Of a stretch of 64,000 nucleotides of DNA, positions 47,459-56,806 are shown piece after piece. Positions within the stretch are counted from its first letter, which is position 1; each line of letters begins with the position of its first letter. Position numbers and translations under genes: made by a program. Location of the stretch: NCBI GenBank assembly GCA_964611125.1, contig CAZSZO010000021.1:1-64000 (forward strand). The letters are read 5' to 3'. The notes under the pieces are model-generated. The model did not search any database, had not been told where the DNA came from, and worked only from the letters and a program-made list of their open reading frames with translations. This DNA is from JAEUIX01 sp964611125 (lineage in GTDB: Bacteria; Planctomycetota; Phycisphaerae; Phycisphaerales; UBA1924).

Positions 47459-47726
47459 GGCGAGCCGATCAGTTGCAGACGCCGCCGAAGAAGTCAGAGA
47501 TGTAGGTGGAGAGGTCGTCGGGGTCGGTGAAGCCCGAGCGGTCATAGTCGCCCTGGGGGCAGGGGGGCGTCTGGAAGAAGCACGCGATGTAGTCGGAGAT
47601 GTCGTCGGGGTCGAGGTTGCCGTCGCGGTTGAAGTCGGGGCGGCAGGAGCAGGCGAAGCCGGGGGCGATGATGACCGTGCCGGTGGTCAGGCCATCAACG
47701 AAGCCGGGGGAGCCGAACATGGAGCG
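47459..47726 (-). repeat. 268-bp tract identical to 43328-43595 (unit B copy)
   Basis: Unit B copy of the identical tract; the surrounding coding sequence differs between copies. Confidence 0.9.
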
Positions 47727-50330
47727 ATTGAAGATGCCCGTGGGAAAGCCGCTGGAGTTGACCTGGGTGTTGGCCAGGTTCTGGCGACCGCCGTCGAAGC
47801 CGGTGAGCGAAGCGGCCCAGTTGACGCCGGAGTCGTTGGCGGCCTGGGTGTAGGCGCCGGGGAGGGTGTAGATCGACCAGAAGATATCGATGCCGCCCAC
47901 CGCGTCGCCGGGCCAGCCGAAGGGGAAGCTGGCGATGGCGGTGGGGGTGTTGTCATCATCATAGTTCACGATGTCGGCGACGGTCCCGTCGGCCTTCACG
48001 AGGCGAACGATCTCGTTGGTGAAGCTGGGGCCGTCGGCGAGGCGACCCAGGCCGCTGGCGCGGTTGTCGGTGTACCAGTCGGTGACGGTGATGACCTGGT
48101 AGCCGCAGCCCCAGGTGTTGTAGAACTCCTGGATGAAGTCGCGGTCCGTGAGGGGCTCCAGGCCGGGCTGGCCGGTGCCGGCGGGGACGAACGTGTCGGC
48201 GCCGATGATCACCGCGGCCTCGCCGGGCTGGAGGACGGTGCCGTTGAGGAAGCCGCTGGTGCGGCCGTCCTCGTCCTGCAGGTACCAGCCGGAGAGGTCG
48301 ATGGGGGCGCCGGTGGTGTTGGCGATCTCGATCCACTCGTCGCGACCGGCCGCGATGCTCTGGCCGGTGGGGGGGAGGGGGTTGGAGCCGGGGAAGATGC
48401 TGTTGGTGGTGGCGGCGATCTCAGAGATGATCACGTCGCCGGTGGGGAGCTGATTGACGGAGGGGACGAAGCCGGGGGAGCCGAAGTCTTCACCCTGGTT
48501 GCCGACGCCGAAAGGCGACGTGGGGAGGCCGGTGAGGTCATTGCTCTTGATGGCCCCGTTGAGACCGCCGATGGAGAGGGCCCAGTTGGGGCCGGGGTTG
48601 TTGCCGGTAACGGAGTACCGTCCGCCGGCGGGAACAATGTAGAACGAGCTGTGGCCGTCGGAGCCGGGCCAGCCGGCGAGGGGCTCGCCGTTGGAGTTGG
48701 TGTTGGAGTAGTTGGCGACGTCAACGATGGACCCGCGGTCGGTGACCCACGTGCCGATGGCGCCGGGGCCGACGAGACGGGTGGGGTGCGGGCCGCTGAC
48801 GCTCGACTGATTGGCGGGGACGAGGTCGTCGCGGACCACGGCGCCGGAGACGAGAGCCAGCACCTCGGCGGATGGGGTGGCGTTGGTGGCGCGGGCGCCC
48901 CAGTTGCCCAGCGGGATCCAGCGGATGGGCGTGCCCTGCGGCGTGTTCACGCCCCAGAGCGCCTGATAGACGCCCACCATCTCAGCCGCGGTGTAGTTCG
49001 GGCCGCCCGCCGACGAGGGCGAAAGGGGAAGCTGGCAGAGCACGGCGATCTCGCCCGGCTGCAGGACGTTGCCTGCGGGAACCGGGAGGGTGTAGCCGTC
49101 GCCGCCGGTCTCGATGTCGACCAGGCGGTAGCCGGAGATGTCGATCGGGCTGGTGCTGACGTTCTGGATCTCAACCCACTCGAGCGAGCCGCCGGCGATC
49201 GACGCGAACGGGTCAACCAGGATTTCGGTGATGATCACGCGGCCCCAGCTCTCGGCCGCGTCGAGGACGCCGTTGTTGTTCTGGTCCAGCGTGCCTCCGC
49301 GCCCGTTGGTTCCGCCGGCGAGGTTGATGTCGGTGGAGTCGAGGACATTGTTGAGGTTGCGGTCGGTCCCCTCGCGGTCGAGCAGGATGTCGCAGCTGTC
49401 GGGGACGCCGTTGCCGTTGAGGTCGGGCTCGCAGGAGTCGGGGATCAGATTCGAGTTACAGTCCACGGCCGTGGCGGTGGCGCCGCAGGTCTCGACCACG
49501 TCATCGATGCCGTTGTTGTTGCAGTCGCTGGGCGGGGGTACGACCTCGTAGACGAGGCCGGGCGAGCAGACGTTGCCCGCGTCGCAGAGACGGTCGCGCG
49601 AGGTTGGCGAGGCAGCGCCCGGGGGCGTGAACGAGAACACCGTGTCAATGCTGACCAGGGCCAGCGGGTCGGTGCTCGCGAGCTGCCAGGCGCAGCCGCG
49701 GTCGTTGTCGACGCTGTTGAGGAACTGGGGGCGGAGCACGATCGACTGACCGGCGGTGACGGGCGGGAAGTTGGCGGCGCCGTAGGTCACGATGTCCACG
49801 ACGGTGCCGTCGCGATCAACGATGAAGGGGATCTCGTTGAAGAGGGTCGGGGTGTTGGCGATCGTGATGTTGCCGGGCAGCACCAGCACGTTGAGGGCGT
49901 TGGGCGCGCCGACCGTACGGCCGAAGGCCTGGTTGAACGACGCGGCGGTCCAGACGGGGGTCTGGGGCAGGTACAGTCCAGGGTTGGCGTTGTCGTTGGG
50001 ACGCAGGCCCAGCTGGGCGCCGATGATCACCAGGGCCTGACGTGGGCCCAGGATCGTGCCCGCCGGGAACGGCTCGCCCGCAGTGGGATCCTCGTCATCG
50101 ATGTACCAGCCCGAGATGTCGATGGCTTCGTTGGTGGTGTTGAAGATCTCGATGAATTCGAGATTGTCGCCAGCGGCGCCGATGCCGAAGCCGCCGCCGT
50201 CATTGTCGTTGGGATTGGCGAAGATCTCCGTGATGATGACCTTGCCGACATTGGTGGGATCGGCCGCGGCGGGCGCCGCGATCGCCGCGCTGGCCAAGAT
50301 GGCCGCGCAGAGGATTCTGCTCGTCTTCAT
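47469..50330 (-). CDS. Secreted lamin-tail-domain protein with GC-type dockerin (unit B)
   Basis: 953 residues from ATG 50330, with AAGGAGATTGC before it. The signal peptide is LCAAILASAAIAAPAAA. Same order as unit A: lamin tail 1 (GKVIITEIFANP), TSP3-like Ca stretch (CNNNGIDDVVETCG), lamin tail 2 (GRVIITEILVDP), lamin tail 3 (GDVIISEIAATT), dockerin (DFNRDGNLDPDDISDYI). Differences from copy A include an insert in the first domain (NDNDGGGFGIGAAGDN) and many substitutions, except the last ~86 residues, which are the same. It follows prepilin B by 89 bases. The conserved pair suggests one function with two variants. Confidence 0.9.
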   Translation of the reverse strand: MKTSRILCAAILASAAIAAPAAADPTNVGKVIITEIFANPNDNDGGGFGIGAAGDNLEFIEIFNTTNEAIDISGWYIDDEDPTAGEPFPAGTILGPRQALVIIGAQLGLRPNDNANPGLYLPQTPVWTAASFNQAFGRTVGAPNALNVLVLPGNITIANTPTLFNEIPFIVDRDGTVVDIVTYGAANFPPVTAGQSIVLRPQFLNSVDNDRGCAWQLASTDPLALVSIDTVFSFTPPGAASPTSRDRLCDAGNVCSPGLVYEVVPPPSDCNNNGIDDVVETCGATATAVDCNSNLIPDSCEPDLNGNGVPDSCDILLDREGTDRNLNNVLDSTDINLAGGTNGRGGTLDQNNNGVLDAAESWGRVIITEILVDPFASIAGGSLEWVEIQNVSTSPIDISGYRLVDIETGGDGYTLPVPAGNVLQPGEIAVLCQLPLSPSSAGGPNYTAAEMVGVYQALWGVNTPQGTPIRWIPLGNWGARATNATPSAEVLALVSGAVVRDDLVPANQSSVSGPHPTRLVGPGAIGTWVTDRGSIVDVANYSNTNSNGEPLAGWPGSDGHSSFYIVPAGGRYSVTGNNPGPNWALSIGGLNGAIKSNDLTGLPTSPFGVGNQGEDFGSPGFVPSVNQLPTGDVIISEIAATTNSIFPGSNPLPPTGQSIAAGRDEWIEIANTTGAPIDLSGWYLQDEDGRTSGFLNGTVLQPGEAAVIIGADTFVPAGTGQPGLEPLTDRDFIQEFYNTWGCGYQVITVTDWYTDNRASGLGRLADGPSFTNEIVRLVKADGTVADIVNYDDDNTPTAIASFPFGWPGDAVGGIDIFWSIYTLPGAYTQAANDSGVNWAASLTGFDGGRQNLANTQVNSSGFPTGIFNRSMFGSPGFVDGLTTGTVIIAPGFACSCRPDFNRDGNLDPDDISDYIACFFQTPPCPQGDYDRSGFTDPDDLSTYISDFFGGVCN

Positions 50331-50419
50331 GCAATCTCCTTCTCTCGTTGAATGGAATAGGGGCGTTCGCGCGAGCGAGGGGCCCATGGTAAACTGGATG
50401 TGAGGCGGGGATCCGGGAC

Positions 50420-51412
50420 TTAGGGTGCGCCGTCGCGAATGACCCACTGAACAGCGTTGCTGCGATCAAAGCGGACGGTCTGCTGGATGACTCCTGGGTG
50501 GAGGCGGCGGCCCTGAGTGATGTTGTTGCGAACATCAGTAGCGGCGGTGGTGTTGGACTTGAGGTAGGCCTCGATGAGCCAGGGGCCGGTCTTGACGAAC
50601 GCCGCGTGGCCGTCGAGGAAGGACATCTGCACGCCGTCGCGCCCGTGGTTGTTCTGAGCCTCGGGCCAGTTGTTGAGGGTTTCAGGGTTACCGTCGCGAT
50701 GGTCCTGGTCGGAATCCAGAGTAATGAGCATGCGGGAGGGATGCTCCACCGACTTGAGGGTCTTGAGGATGGAGCGGCTGCCGGGACCGGGCTCAGGATT
50801 GTCCTCGGCATCGGGACTGTTGGTGGCGCCTTCGATAATCCAGACAGGGTCGCCTTGCTTGATATTGCGCTGCATGTAGTGGCTGGTGTTGCCCCAGGAA
50901 CGGTCGTACCAACCGTCGGGGTAAACCCAGCGCGCACTGGCCTCGACGCTGGACATCCAAGCCCACACTTCGAAGCTGTGGCCACCCTTGGTGAACTCGG
51001 GATAGCTGATGGGGCCGACGCTGTCCGCAGCGTTGTCGGCGCAGTCAGTCAGGTGGACGAACGCGTCCCCGCGGTACTTGTTCCGCGGATCAGACGCGAG
51101 CAGCTTGGCGGTGGGGTCAACTCGATTGCGCGTGCTCGGGCAGATCGCGGCGTCGGGCCGCTCGATGAACTCGCTGAGATAGGCAAGGTCGTCGTCGCCC
51201 CCGTTTTGGGTGGGAATGAACGCCCCCTTCTTGTGCTGGTCGGCGTAGAGGGTGGCCGCAAAGGCGATCATTCGCTGAGCGACCAAGCACTTGCTCCGAC
51301 GCGCCGCCTCACGGGCCGAGGCCAGTGATGGAAGCAGGATGCCGACCAGCAAGGCGATGATGGCAATGACAACCAGCAACTCAATGAGCGTGAATCCACG
51401 ACGGCGTTCCAT
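50420..51412 (-). CDS. Prepilin-like protein with HG...DG C-terminal motif (unit B)
   Basis: 330 residues from ATG 51412 (AGGAGATTTGCGC upstream), the same length as prepilin A. MERRRGFTLIELLVVIAIIA gives the prepilin peptidase site. The first ~75 residues and several blocks (MQRNIKQGDPVWIIEGAT, NNHGRDGVQMSFLDGHAAFV) are almost the same as in copy A, with divergence in the middle (VEASARWVYPDGWYDRSWG against VNGSVNFIYPDGWFDRSFG). It opens unit B. The 286-base region upstream separates it from rnr and probably holds the promoter, which I cannot place with confidence. Confidence 0.9.
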   Translation of the reverse strand: MERRRGFTLIELLVVIAIIALLVGILLPSLASAREAARRSKCLVAQRMIAFAATLYADQHKKGAFIPTQNGGDDDLAYLSEFIERPDAAICPSTRNRVDPTAKLLASDPRNKYRGDAFVHLTDCADNAADSVGPISYPEFTKGGHSFEVWAWMSSVEASARWVYPDGWYDRSWGNTSHYMQRNIKQGDPVWIIEGATNSPDAEDNPEPGPGSRSILKTLKSVEHPSRMLITLDSDQDHRDGNPETLNNWPEAQNNHGRDGVQMSFLDGHAAFVKTGPWLIEAYLKSNTTAATDVRNNITQGRRLHPGVIQQTVRFDRSNAVQWVIRDGAP

Positions 51413-51602
51413 GCGCAAATCTCCTAAGTCGAAGATCATTCTTCCTGACCGTTTGGAGGAGGGGCGCTCGCCACGTCAAGATCATGTTGTGATCGCGCTA
51501 AGAACCGTGTTATGGCCGTTTTTCCGGTCGATCTTCGCTCTCCTCCTGCTCTCAGTCGCTCTCAGCTCATCTCGACCGGCCGATGATCCGTCGGGCCGTT
51601 GA

Positions 51603-51645
51603 ACAAAATTGAGCCCGCTCGATCAGCTTCCATGGCTGATCGAGC
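51603..51645 (-). terminator. Probable terminator of rnr
   Basis: 11-bp perfect stem GCTCGATCAGC (51617-51627) with GCTGATCGAGC (51635-51645), loop TTCCATG, 54 bases after the rnr stop. The T tract (AATTTTG) comes seven bases after the stem, which is late, so efficiency is uncertain. Confidence 0.6.
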
Positions 51646-51698
51646 AGGACCAGGGGCCCAGAATCGGGGGCTCAACTGGGTTGGTGAAGCGAGAGTGG

Positions 51699-54170
51699 TT
51701 ACTGATCGCGTCGGTGGTTCTTCTTGCCCTTGTCGCGCGATCGGCTCTTCTGGCTGCGCCGCGACGAGCCGGAGTTGCCGAAGCGGAGCCGCTGCCAATC
51801 CGCGTCGGTCTTGGGCGCCGCGCCCAAGCCGCCGCTGGCGGCGCCGCCGATGGCCAGGCCCGCGGCGGGGCCCTTGCGGATCTTGGATTTCTCGCGGCTC
51901 TCGGGGTTGGCGATGACCAGGTCCATCTTCCGCAGGGCGAGATCGATGTTGGCGATCGTGACGGTCACCTGATCGCCGATCTTGAAGGAGCGGCCGGAGT
52001 GCTCGTGCACCATCGTGTCGGAGCGGGGGTCGAGCCGCCAGCCGCCGGGGATCATGCGGCCGTCCTTGTTGGCGTGGGCGGGGAGGTCTTCCTTCTTGAC
52101 CATGCCTTCGGCGAGGAACTTCTCGAGCTGGATGAAGATACCGGCGTTCTTGCAGCCGGTGACCATCCCGCGGAAATCCTCACCGACGTGGTTGGAAAGG
52201 AGCTGCAGGACCAGGAACGAGCGGAGGCTGTTCTCGGCGTCGGAGGCGTTGACCTCGGTCTGAGTGCAGTGGCGGCCCACGGCGGCGAGGGTTGCGTCGT
52301 CGGGGCAGTTGTTGGATTGGAGCATCTTCTCGGCCAGGCGGGCCTTCTGCTCATCGTCGCGGGGCGGGTTGCGGCCGTTCTGGGTGTGGCGGAGGTATTC
52401 GGCCATGGCCCGGTGGACGGTGAGATCGGGGTAGCGGCGGATGGGGCTGGTGAAGTGGGCGTAGGCCTCGCTGGCCAGGGCGTAGTGGCCGACGAGCGCC
52501 GGGGAGTACTCAGCCTTGGTCAGGGTGCGGAGAACCGCGAAGTGCACCGCCGGGGCGGCGGGGGTGCCCCGGGTTGAGTCGAGCAGCCGCTGCAGCTCCA
52601 TGCGGGTCGGGCGCTTGGGGATGACGAAGCCGGCGACCTTGGCGGTGCTGCGGAGCTCATCGACATCGCCCGGAGAGGGCTCGGGGTGGATGCGGCGGAG
52701 GAGGGGGACCTTGAGCTTCTCGAATAGGCGGGCGACGGCCTCGTTGGCCTCGACCATGAACATCTCGATGAGCGTGTGGGTGAAGGCGTCATCCTCGCGC
52801 TGGGCGTCGATCACGTGGCCGTCGTCGTCATAGACAAGCTCCACGTCGGGCAGTTCGAGGTGGATCATCCCGGCCTCACGCCGGCGCTGGCGGATGGCCC
52901 GGGCGCAGGCGTCCATCTCGCGCAGCGTGGCGCTGAGCTGCTCGGTGTAGACGGGCTCGGTGCGGGCGTGCTTCTTGGCCTCTTCCGGGTTACCGTCGAT
53001 CAGGGCCTGGGCCTCGAGATAGGTGAGCCGCTTGACGGACTTGATCAGCGTGTTGGCGACGCCGCTCCGCACGCAGCGGCCGGAGCGGTCGTAGTGCATG
53101 ATCGCCGTCTTGCAGAAACGCGGCACGGCCTCCTGCAGCGAGCAGATGCCGTTGGAGAGCACCTCAGGGAGCATGGGGATGACATGGCGGGGCAGGTAGC
53201 AGGAGTTGCCGCGTTCGCGGGCCTCTTCGTCAAGGGGGGTGCCGACGGGGATGAAGTGGGCGACATCGGCGATGTGCACGCCCAGCTCCCAGCCGTCGGC
53301 GGTGCGCTTGATGTGGATGGCGTCGTCGTAGTCCTTTGCGTCGGGCGGGTCGATGGTGATGATGTACTCTGACTCGCGGACATCGTCGCGCCCGCGGGCG
53401 GCGCCCTCGGGGTCGTGCTCGAACTGCTCGACTTCGCGCTCGAACTGCTCGGCGCAGCGGCGGGCCTGGGCGACGACCTGCTCGGGGAACTCGCCAGGCA
53501 GGTTGTACGCCGCGATGGTCGCCTGGGTCTCGACGCTGGGGAGGCCGGCCTCGCCCAGAACATCGACGATGACGCCCTCAGCGAGCATGCCGCCCTCGGG
53601 ATAGTGCGTGATCTCGACGACGACCTTGTCGCCCGGGCGGGCGTTCTTGGCGTGGGGATCGCGGACGACGATGGGGTCGGTGATCTCGCGCCCGTCGGGG
53701 TAGACGAGCCACTGCGGCGGCTGCTTCACCAGTTCGCCGGTGAAGCACTTGCGGCGCCGCTTGACGACTTGGACCACGCGTCCGGTGAGGTCCTCGGTTC
53801 CGTCGGCGCGGCGGCGGCGGGCGATCTCGATGCGCACGGTGTCGCCCGAGAGGGCGTCGGCGGTGCAGTCGGGTGGGATGAACACATCGCCCTCGCGCGA
53901 GGCGAGGTCGGGCTTGACGAAGCCGAAGCCCTTGGGGTTCTTCTTAAACGAACCGGTGAGGACGTTCTCGAGGCGGGGGAGGCGGATGAGCCCCTTGGGG
54001 TCGATCTCGAGCTTGCGGGCGTCAGCGAGGGACTGGATGGCGCGGGAGAAGGTCGCGCGTTCGACCTCTTCGACGACGCCGAGGTCCTCCATGAGGCGGT
54101 CGGCGACGGCGGGCTGGTAGCTGTCGTGCTTGAGGTGGGTCAGGATGCGGATGGAATACGGGTCATGCAT
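51699..54170 (-). CDS. rnr: Ribonuclease R (RNB-domain exoribonuclease)
   Basis: 823 residues. RNase R degrades structured RNA 3' to 5'. The N-terminus (HDPYSIRILTHLKHDSYQP) is a helix-turn-helix-like start. Cold-shock/OB domains follow (GSFKKNPKGFGFVKPDL). The RNB catalytic domain has SEYIITIDPPDAKDYDDAIH, with the metal-binding Asp cluster, and AYAHFTSPIRRYPDLTVHRA. An S1 domain ends the core (VGEDFRGMVTGCKNAGIFIQ), and the tail is basic (RRSQKSRSRDKGKKNHRRDQ), as in other RNase R proteins. ATG at 54170. No smpB or tmRNA is seen nearby. Confidence 0.95.
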   Translation of the reverse strand: MHDPYSIRILTHLKHDSYQPAVADRLMEDLGVVEEVERATFSRAIQSLADARKLEIDPKGLIRLPRLENVLTGSFKKNPKGFGFVKPDLASREGDVFIPPDCTADALSGDTVRIEIARRRRADGTEDLTGRVVQVVKRRRKCFTGELVKQPPQWLVYPDGREITDPIVVRDPHAKNARPGDKVVVEITHYPEGGMLAEGVIVDVLGEAGLPSVETQATIAAYNLPGEFPEQVVAQARRCAEQFEREVEQFEHDPEGAARGRDDVRESEYIITIDPPDAKDYDDAIHIKRTADGWELGVHIADVAHFIPVGTPLDEEARERGNSCYLPRHVIPMLPEVLSNGICSLQEAVPRFCKTAIMHYDRSGRCVRSGVANTLIKSVKRLTYLEAQALIDGNPEEAKKHARTEPVYTEQLSATLREMDACARAIRQRRREAGMIHLELPDVELVYDDDGHVIDAQREDDAFTHTLIEMFMVEANEAVARLFEKLKVPLLRRIHPEPSPGDVDELRSTAKVAGFVIPKRPTRMELQRLLDSTRGTPAAPAVHFAVLRTLTKAEYSPALVGHYALASEAYAHFTSPIRRYPDLTVHRAMAEYLRHTQNGRNPPRDDEQKARLAEKMLQSNNCPDDATLAAVGRHCTQTEVNASDAENSLRSFLVLQLLSNHVGEDFRGMVTGCKNAGIFIQLEKFLAEGMVKKEDLPAHANKDGRMIPGGWRLDPRSDTMVHEHSGRSFKIGDQVTVTIANIDLALRKMDLVIANPESREKSKIRKGPAAGLAIGGAASGGLGAAPKTDADWQRLRFGNSGSSRRSQKSRSRDKGKKNHRRDQ

Positions 54171-54314
54171 AAGGACAATCGTTGAGAGCGGAAGAACAGG
54201 GAAAGGCGAAAAGGGTTTGAAGATTGGCGGCCCCCAGCGGCCCCAGCGGCCCTCAAGACCCCCACAGGCCCCAGCGGCGGCGGCGCAGCCGGCCGGACGC
54301 GGGGGAGGAACGGC

Positions 54315-55952
54315 TCACGCCCGTACGGCGTGCCGGGTGGTGGCCAGGCGCAGGATGTTCTCCTGCGTCATCTGGTCGCCGGTGAGTTCGCCGCTGAGTT
54401 CGCCCTCGCACATCACGACGATGCGGTCCGCCAGGGCGAGCAGTTCGGGCATTTCGCTCGAGACCAGCAGCACGGCGAGCCCCTGGTCGGCGGCCTCGAA
54501 GATGAGGCGGTAGATCTCGCTCTTGGTGCCGACGTCGATCCCGCGTGTGGGCTCGTCAAGCAGCAGGACGCGGGTGCGCGGGCCCATCCACCGGGCGATC
54601 AGCAGCTTCTGCTGGTTGCCGCCGCTGAGCTCGCCCGGGAGCGACGCCGGGGAGGCGGCCTTGACGCGGAACTTGGCCATGCGGGCGGCGACCTGCTCGG
54701 ATTCGCGGGTCCGCGTGCGCAGCCCGGCGGTGGCGAGCGAGGGCATCTCGGGGATGATGATGTTCTCATCGACCCCGAGCTGAAAGAAGAGCCCCTGCAG
54801 GCGGCGGTCTTCAGGGACATAGCCAAGGCCGGCGGAGATCGCGGTGCGGGCCTGGAGCCCCGGGAGCGGTTCGCCGTACAAAAGCACCTTGCCCAGGGCG
54901 GCTTCGTCCACGCCGAAGATCGCGTCAAGCAACTCCGACCGGCCCGAGCCCACCAGGCCGCCCACGCCCAGGATCTCGCCCGGGCGGACCGACAGCGAGA
55001 TGCCGGCGAGTTTGCCGGGCGAGCGCATGTCGCGGACCTCGAGGGCGGGGCCCGCAGCCTTGGCGCCGCCCGGCCCGGCCGCCGGCTGGGCTGCGTGGTG
55101 GCCGCCGCCGGCGAGCTCATCGCGGATGGCGTTGCGCTCCTTGGTGTGGGGAGCGAGTTTGCGGCCGATCATCCAGGAGACCAGCGTGGGCTCGTCCAGA
55201 TCCTTGATCGCGCCGGTGTTCACGTACTGGCCGTCGCGCAGCACGCTCACGCGGTCGCAGCAGGAGAAGATCTCCCCCATTCGGTGGCTGACATAGATGC
55301 ACAGGAGCCCGCCGCCGCCCTGGCTCGCCGGGGAGGCCAGCCCGCGCACGATTCCCATCAGCCGGTCGGCCTCCGACATCGAGAGCGAGCTGGTGGGCTC
55401 ATCGAACACGATCACCCGGGCCGCCGGGGCGGGCTTGCCATCGGGCCCGATGCGCTCGTCGAGCGAGGCGGCGATCTGGACGATCTGACGTCGCCCGGGC
55501 GCCAACATGCCAAGCGGGGCCTCGACATCGATCTCGGGCGCCAGGCGAGCCAGCAGCCGGGCGGCCCGGCGGTTCGTCTCGCGCCGATCGACCAATCCGG
55601 GCAGGCCGGTGGGCAGGTCGTGCAGGCAGAGGTTCTCAGCGACGGTGAGGTTCGGGCACTGGGCCAGTTCCTGGTGGACGATTCGCACGCCCGCCTCGAA
55701 CGCCGCGGCGAGCGAGCCGGACTCAAGCGTTTTGCCGTCGAGGGAGATGGTCCCGCCGTCGAGTTTGTGCAGGCCAGCGATGGCCTTGCCCAGCGTGCTC
55801 TTGCCGGCGCCGTTCTCGCCCATCAGGGCGTGCACCTCGCCGGCGCGCATCGAGAGCGACACATCGCTGAGGGCGAGTGTGGGCCCGAATCGCTTGGTGA
55901 CGCGGGAAACGGCGAGAAAGTGCTCGCCAGTGGAGGGAGCCGTCGCGGACAT
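54315..55952 (-). CDS. Sugar-type ABC transporter ATPase with two NBDs (RbsA/MglA-like)
   Basis: 545 residues. NBD1 has Walker A MGENGAGKST, a changed signature (LAPGRRQIVQIAASL in place of LSIGQ...) and Walker B VIVFDEPTSSLS. NBD2 has the degenerate Walker A GGLVGSGRSELL usual for this class, signature LSGGNQQKLLIARWM and Walker B VLLLDEPTRGIDVG. RbsA-type ATPases energise import of ribose, galactose, xylose or nucleosides. No permease or binding protein gene is next to it, so the substrate is unknown. A Gly/Ala/His-rich linker (GGGHHAAQPAAGPGG) joins the halves. Divergent from the LolD-like gene. Confidence 0.88.
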   Translation of the reverse strand: MSATAPSTGEHFLAVSRVTKRFGPTLALSDVSLSMRAGEVHALMGENGAGKSTLGKAIAGLHKLDGGTISLDGKTLESGSLAAAFEAGVRIVHQELAQCPNLTVAENLCLHDLPTGLPGLVDRRETNRRAARLLARLAPEIDVEAPLGMLAPGRRQIVQIAASLDERIGPDGKPAPAARVIVFDEPTSSLSMSEADRLMGIVRGLASPASQGGGGLLCIYVSHRMGEIFSCCDRVSVLRDGQYVNTGAIKDLDEPTLVSWMIGRKLAPHTKERNAIRDELAGGGHHAAQPAAGPGGAKAAGPALEVRDMRSPGKLAGISLSVRPGEILGVGGLVGSGRSELLDAIFGVDEAALGKVLLYGEPLPGLQARTAISAGLGYVPEDRRLQGLFFQLGVDENIIIPEMPSLATAGLRTRTRESEQVAARMAKFRVKAASPASLPGELSGGNQQKLLIARWMGPRTRVLLLDEPTRGIDVGTKSEIYRLIFEAADQGLAVLLVSSEMPELLALADRIVVMCEGELSGELTGDQMTQENILRLATTRHAVRA

Positions 55953-56071
55953 AACGGATAATCGTAGCCGGGCGGCGGCGGCGGCGCTGAACGATTCGCA
56001 TCGTGAGCAACCGGCCGGTTTCGAGATGTCCGGCCGCGCGGGCCCGCGGCTCGACTACGCTAGCGGCCCAG

Positions 56072-56806
56072 ATGATCCGCTGCGTCAACGTGCACAAGTC
56101 GTACCGCCTCGGCGACCGCGAGGTGAAAGCCCTCCAGGGAGTCGAGCTCTCCATCGAGCAGCCCGGCTTCTACGCCATCATGGGCGCGTCGGGCTCGGGC
56201 AAGAGCACGCTCCTGCACCTGCTCTCGGCCCTCGACACGCCCGAGCAGGGCGAGGTGCACGTGGCGGGGCGGGCCCTGCACTCCTTGAGCGAGCGCGAGC
56301 TGACCATGTTCCGCCGGCGGCAGATCGGGATCGTGTTCCAGCAGTTCAACCTGATTTCGACCCTCACGGCCCGCGAGAACGTGGAGTTGCCCGGCGTGCT
56401 GGCGGGCGATGACCCGGCCGTACTGCGGGCTCGCAGCGGCGAACTGCTGGACTTTCTGGGCGTAGGGGAACGCGGCGGGCACCGGCCTGATGCGCTCTCG
56501 GGGGGCGAGCAGCAGCGCGTCGCCATTGCGCGGGCCCTGCTTTACAAGCCGCGGGTCATCCTGGCCGACGAACCGACGGGGAACCTCGATTCGGTCTCGA
56601 GCGCCAAGCTCTGGGCGCTGCTGGGCGACCTGGCGAGGAGTCAGGAGATGACGGTGGCGATGGTGACGCACGAACCGGCCGCGGCGGTCCATTGCCGGCG
56701 CGTGTTCGTGCTGCAGGATGGTCGGGTGACTGGACAGATCGACACGGAGGGTCTTGATGCCGGCGGCGTGGCGGCTCGCTATCAACAGCTTGTTCGGGCG
56801 GCCTAG
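56072..56806 (+). CDS. LolD/MacB-type ABC transporter ATPase
   Basis: 244 residues from ATG 56072. Walker A is MGASGSGKST (38-46), Q loop VFQQFNLISTLTA, signature ALSGGEQQRVAIARAL, Walker B VILADEPTGNLD and switch His in MVTHEP. This is the LolD/MacB/FtsE branch, which pairs with FtsX-like permeases and powers extrusion of lipoproteins or small molecules. Its 3' end overlaps the permease start by 50 bases, so the two are translated together. The overlap contains the permease ribosome site GGAGGG. Confidence 0.92.
   Translation: MIRCVNVHKSYRLGDREVKALQGVELSIEQPGFYAIMGASGSGKSTLLHLLSALDTPEQGEVHVAGRALHSLSERELTMFRRRQIGIVFQQFNLISTLTARENVELPGVLAGDDPAVLRARSGELLDFLGVGERGGHRPDALSGGEQQRVAIARALLYKPRVILADEPTGNLDSVSSAKLWALLGDLARSQEMTVAMVTHEPAAAVHCRRVFVLQDGRVTGQIDTEGLDAGGVAARYQQLVRAA

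Noticed and set aside
47424..50351. 975-residue plus-strand open frame opposite the unit B lamin-tail gene
   Set aside because: It is Gly/Val/Asp/Ala-rich shadow sequence without domain logic; the minus-strand gene has signal peptide, ribosome site and clear domains.
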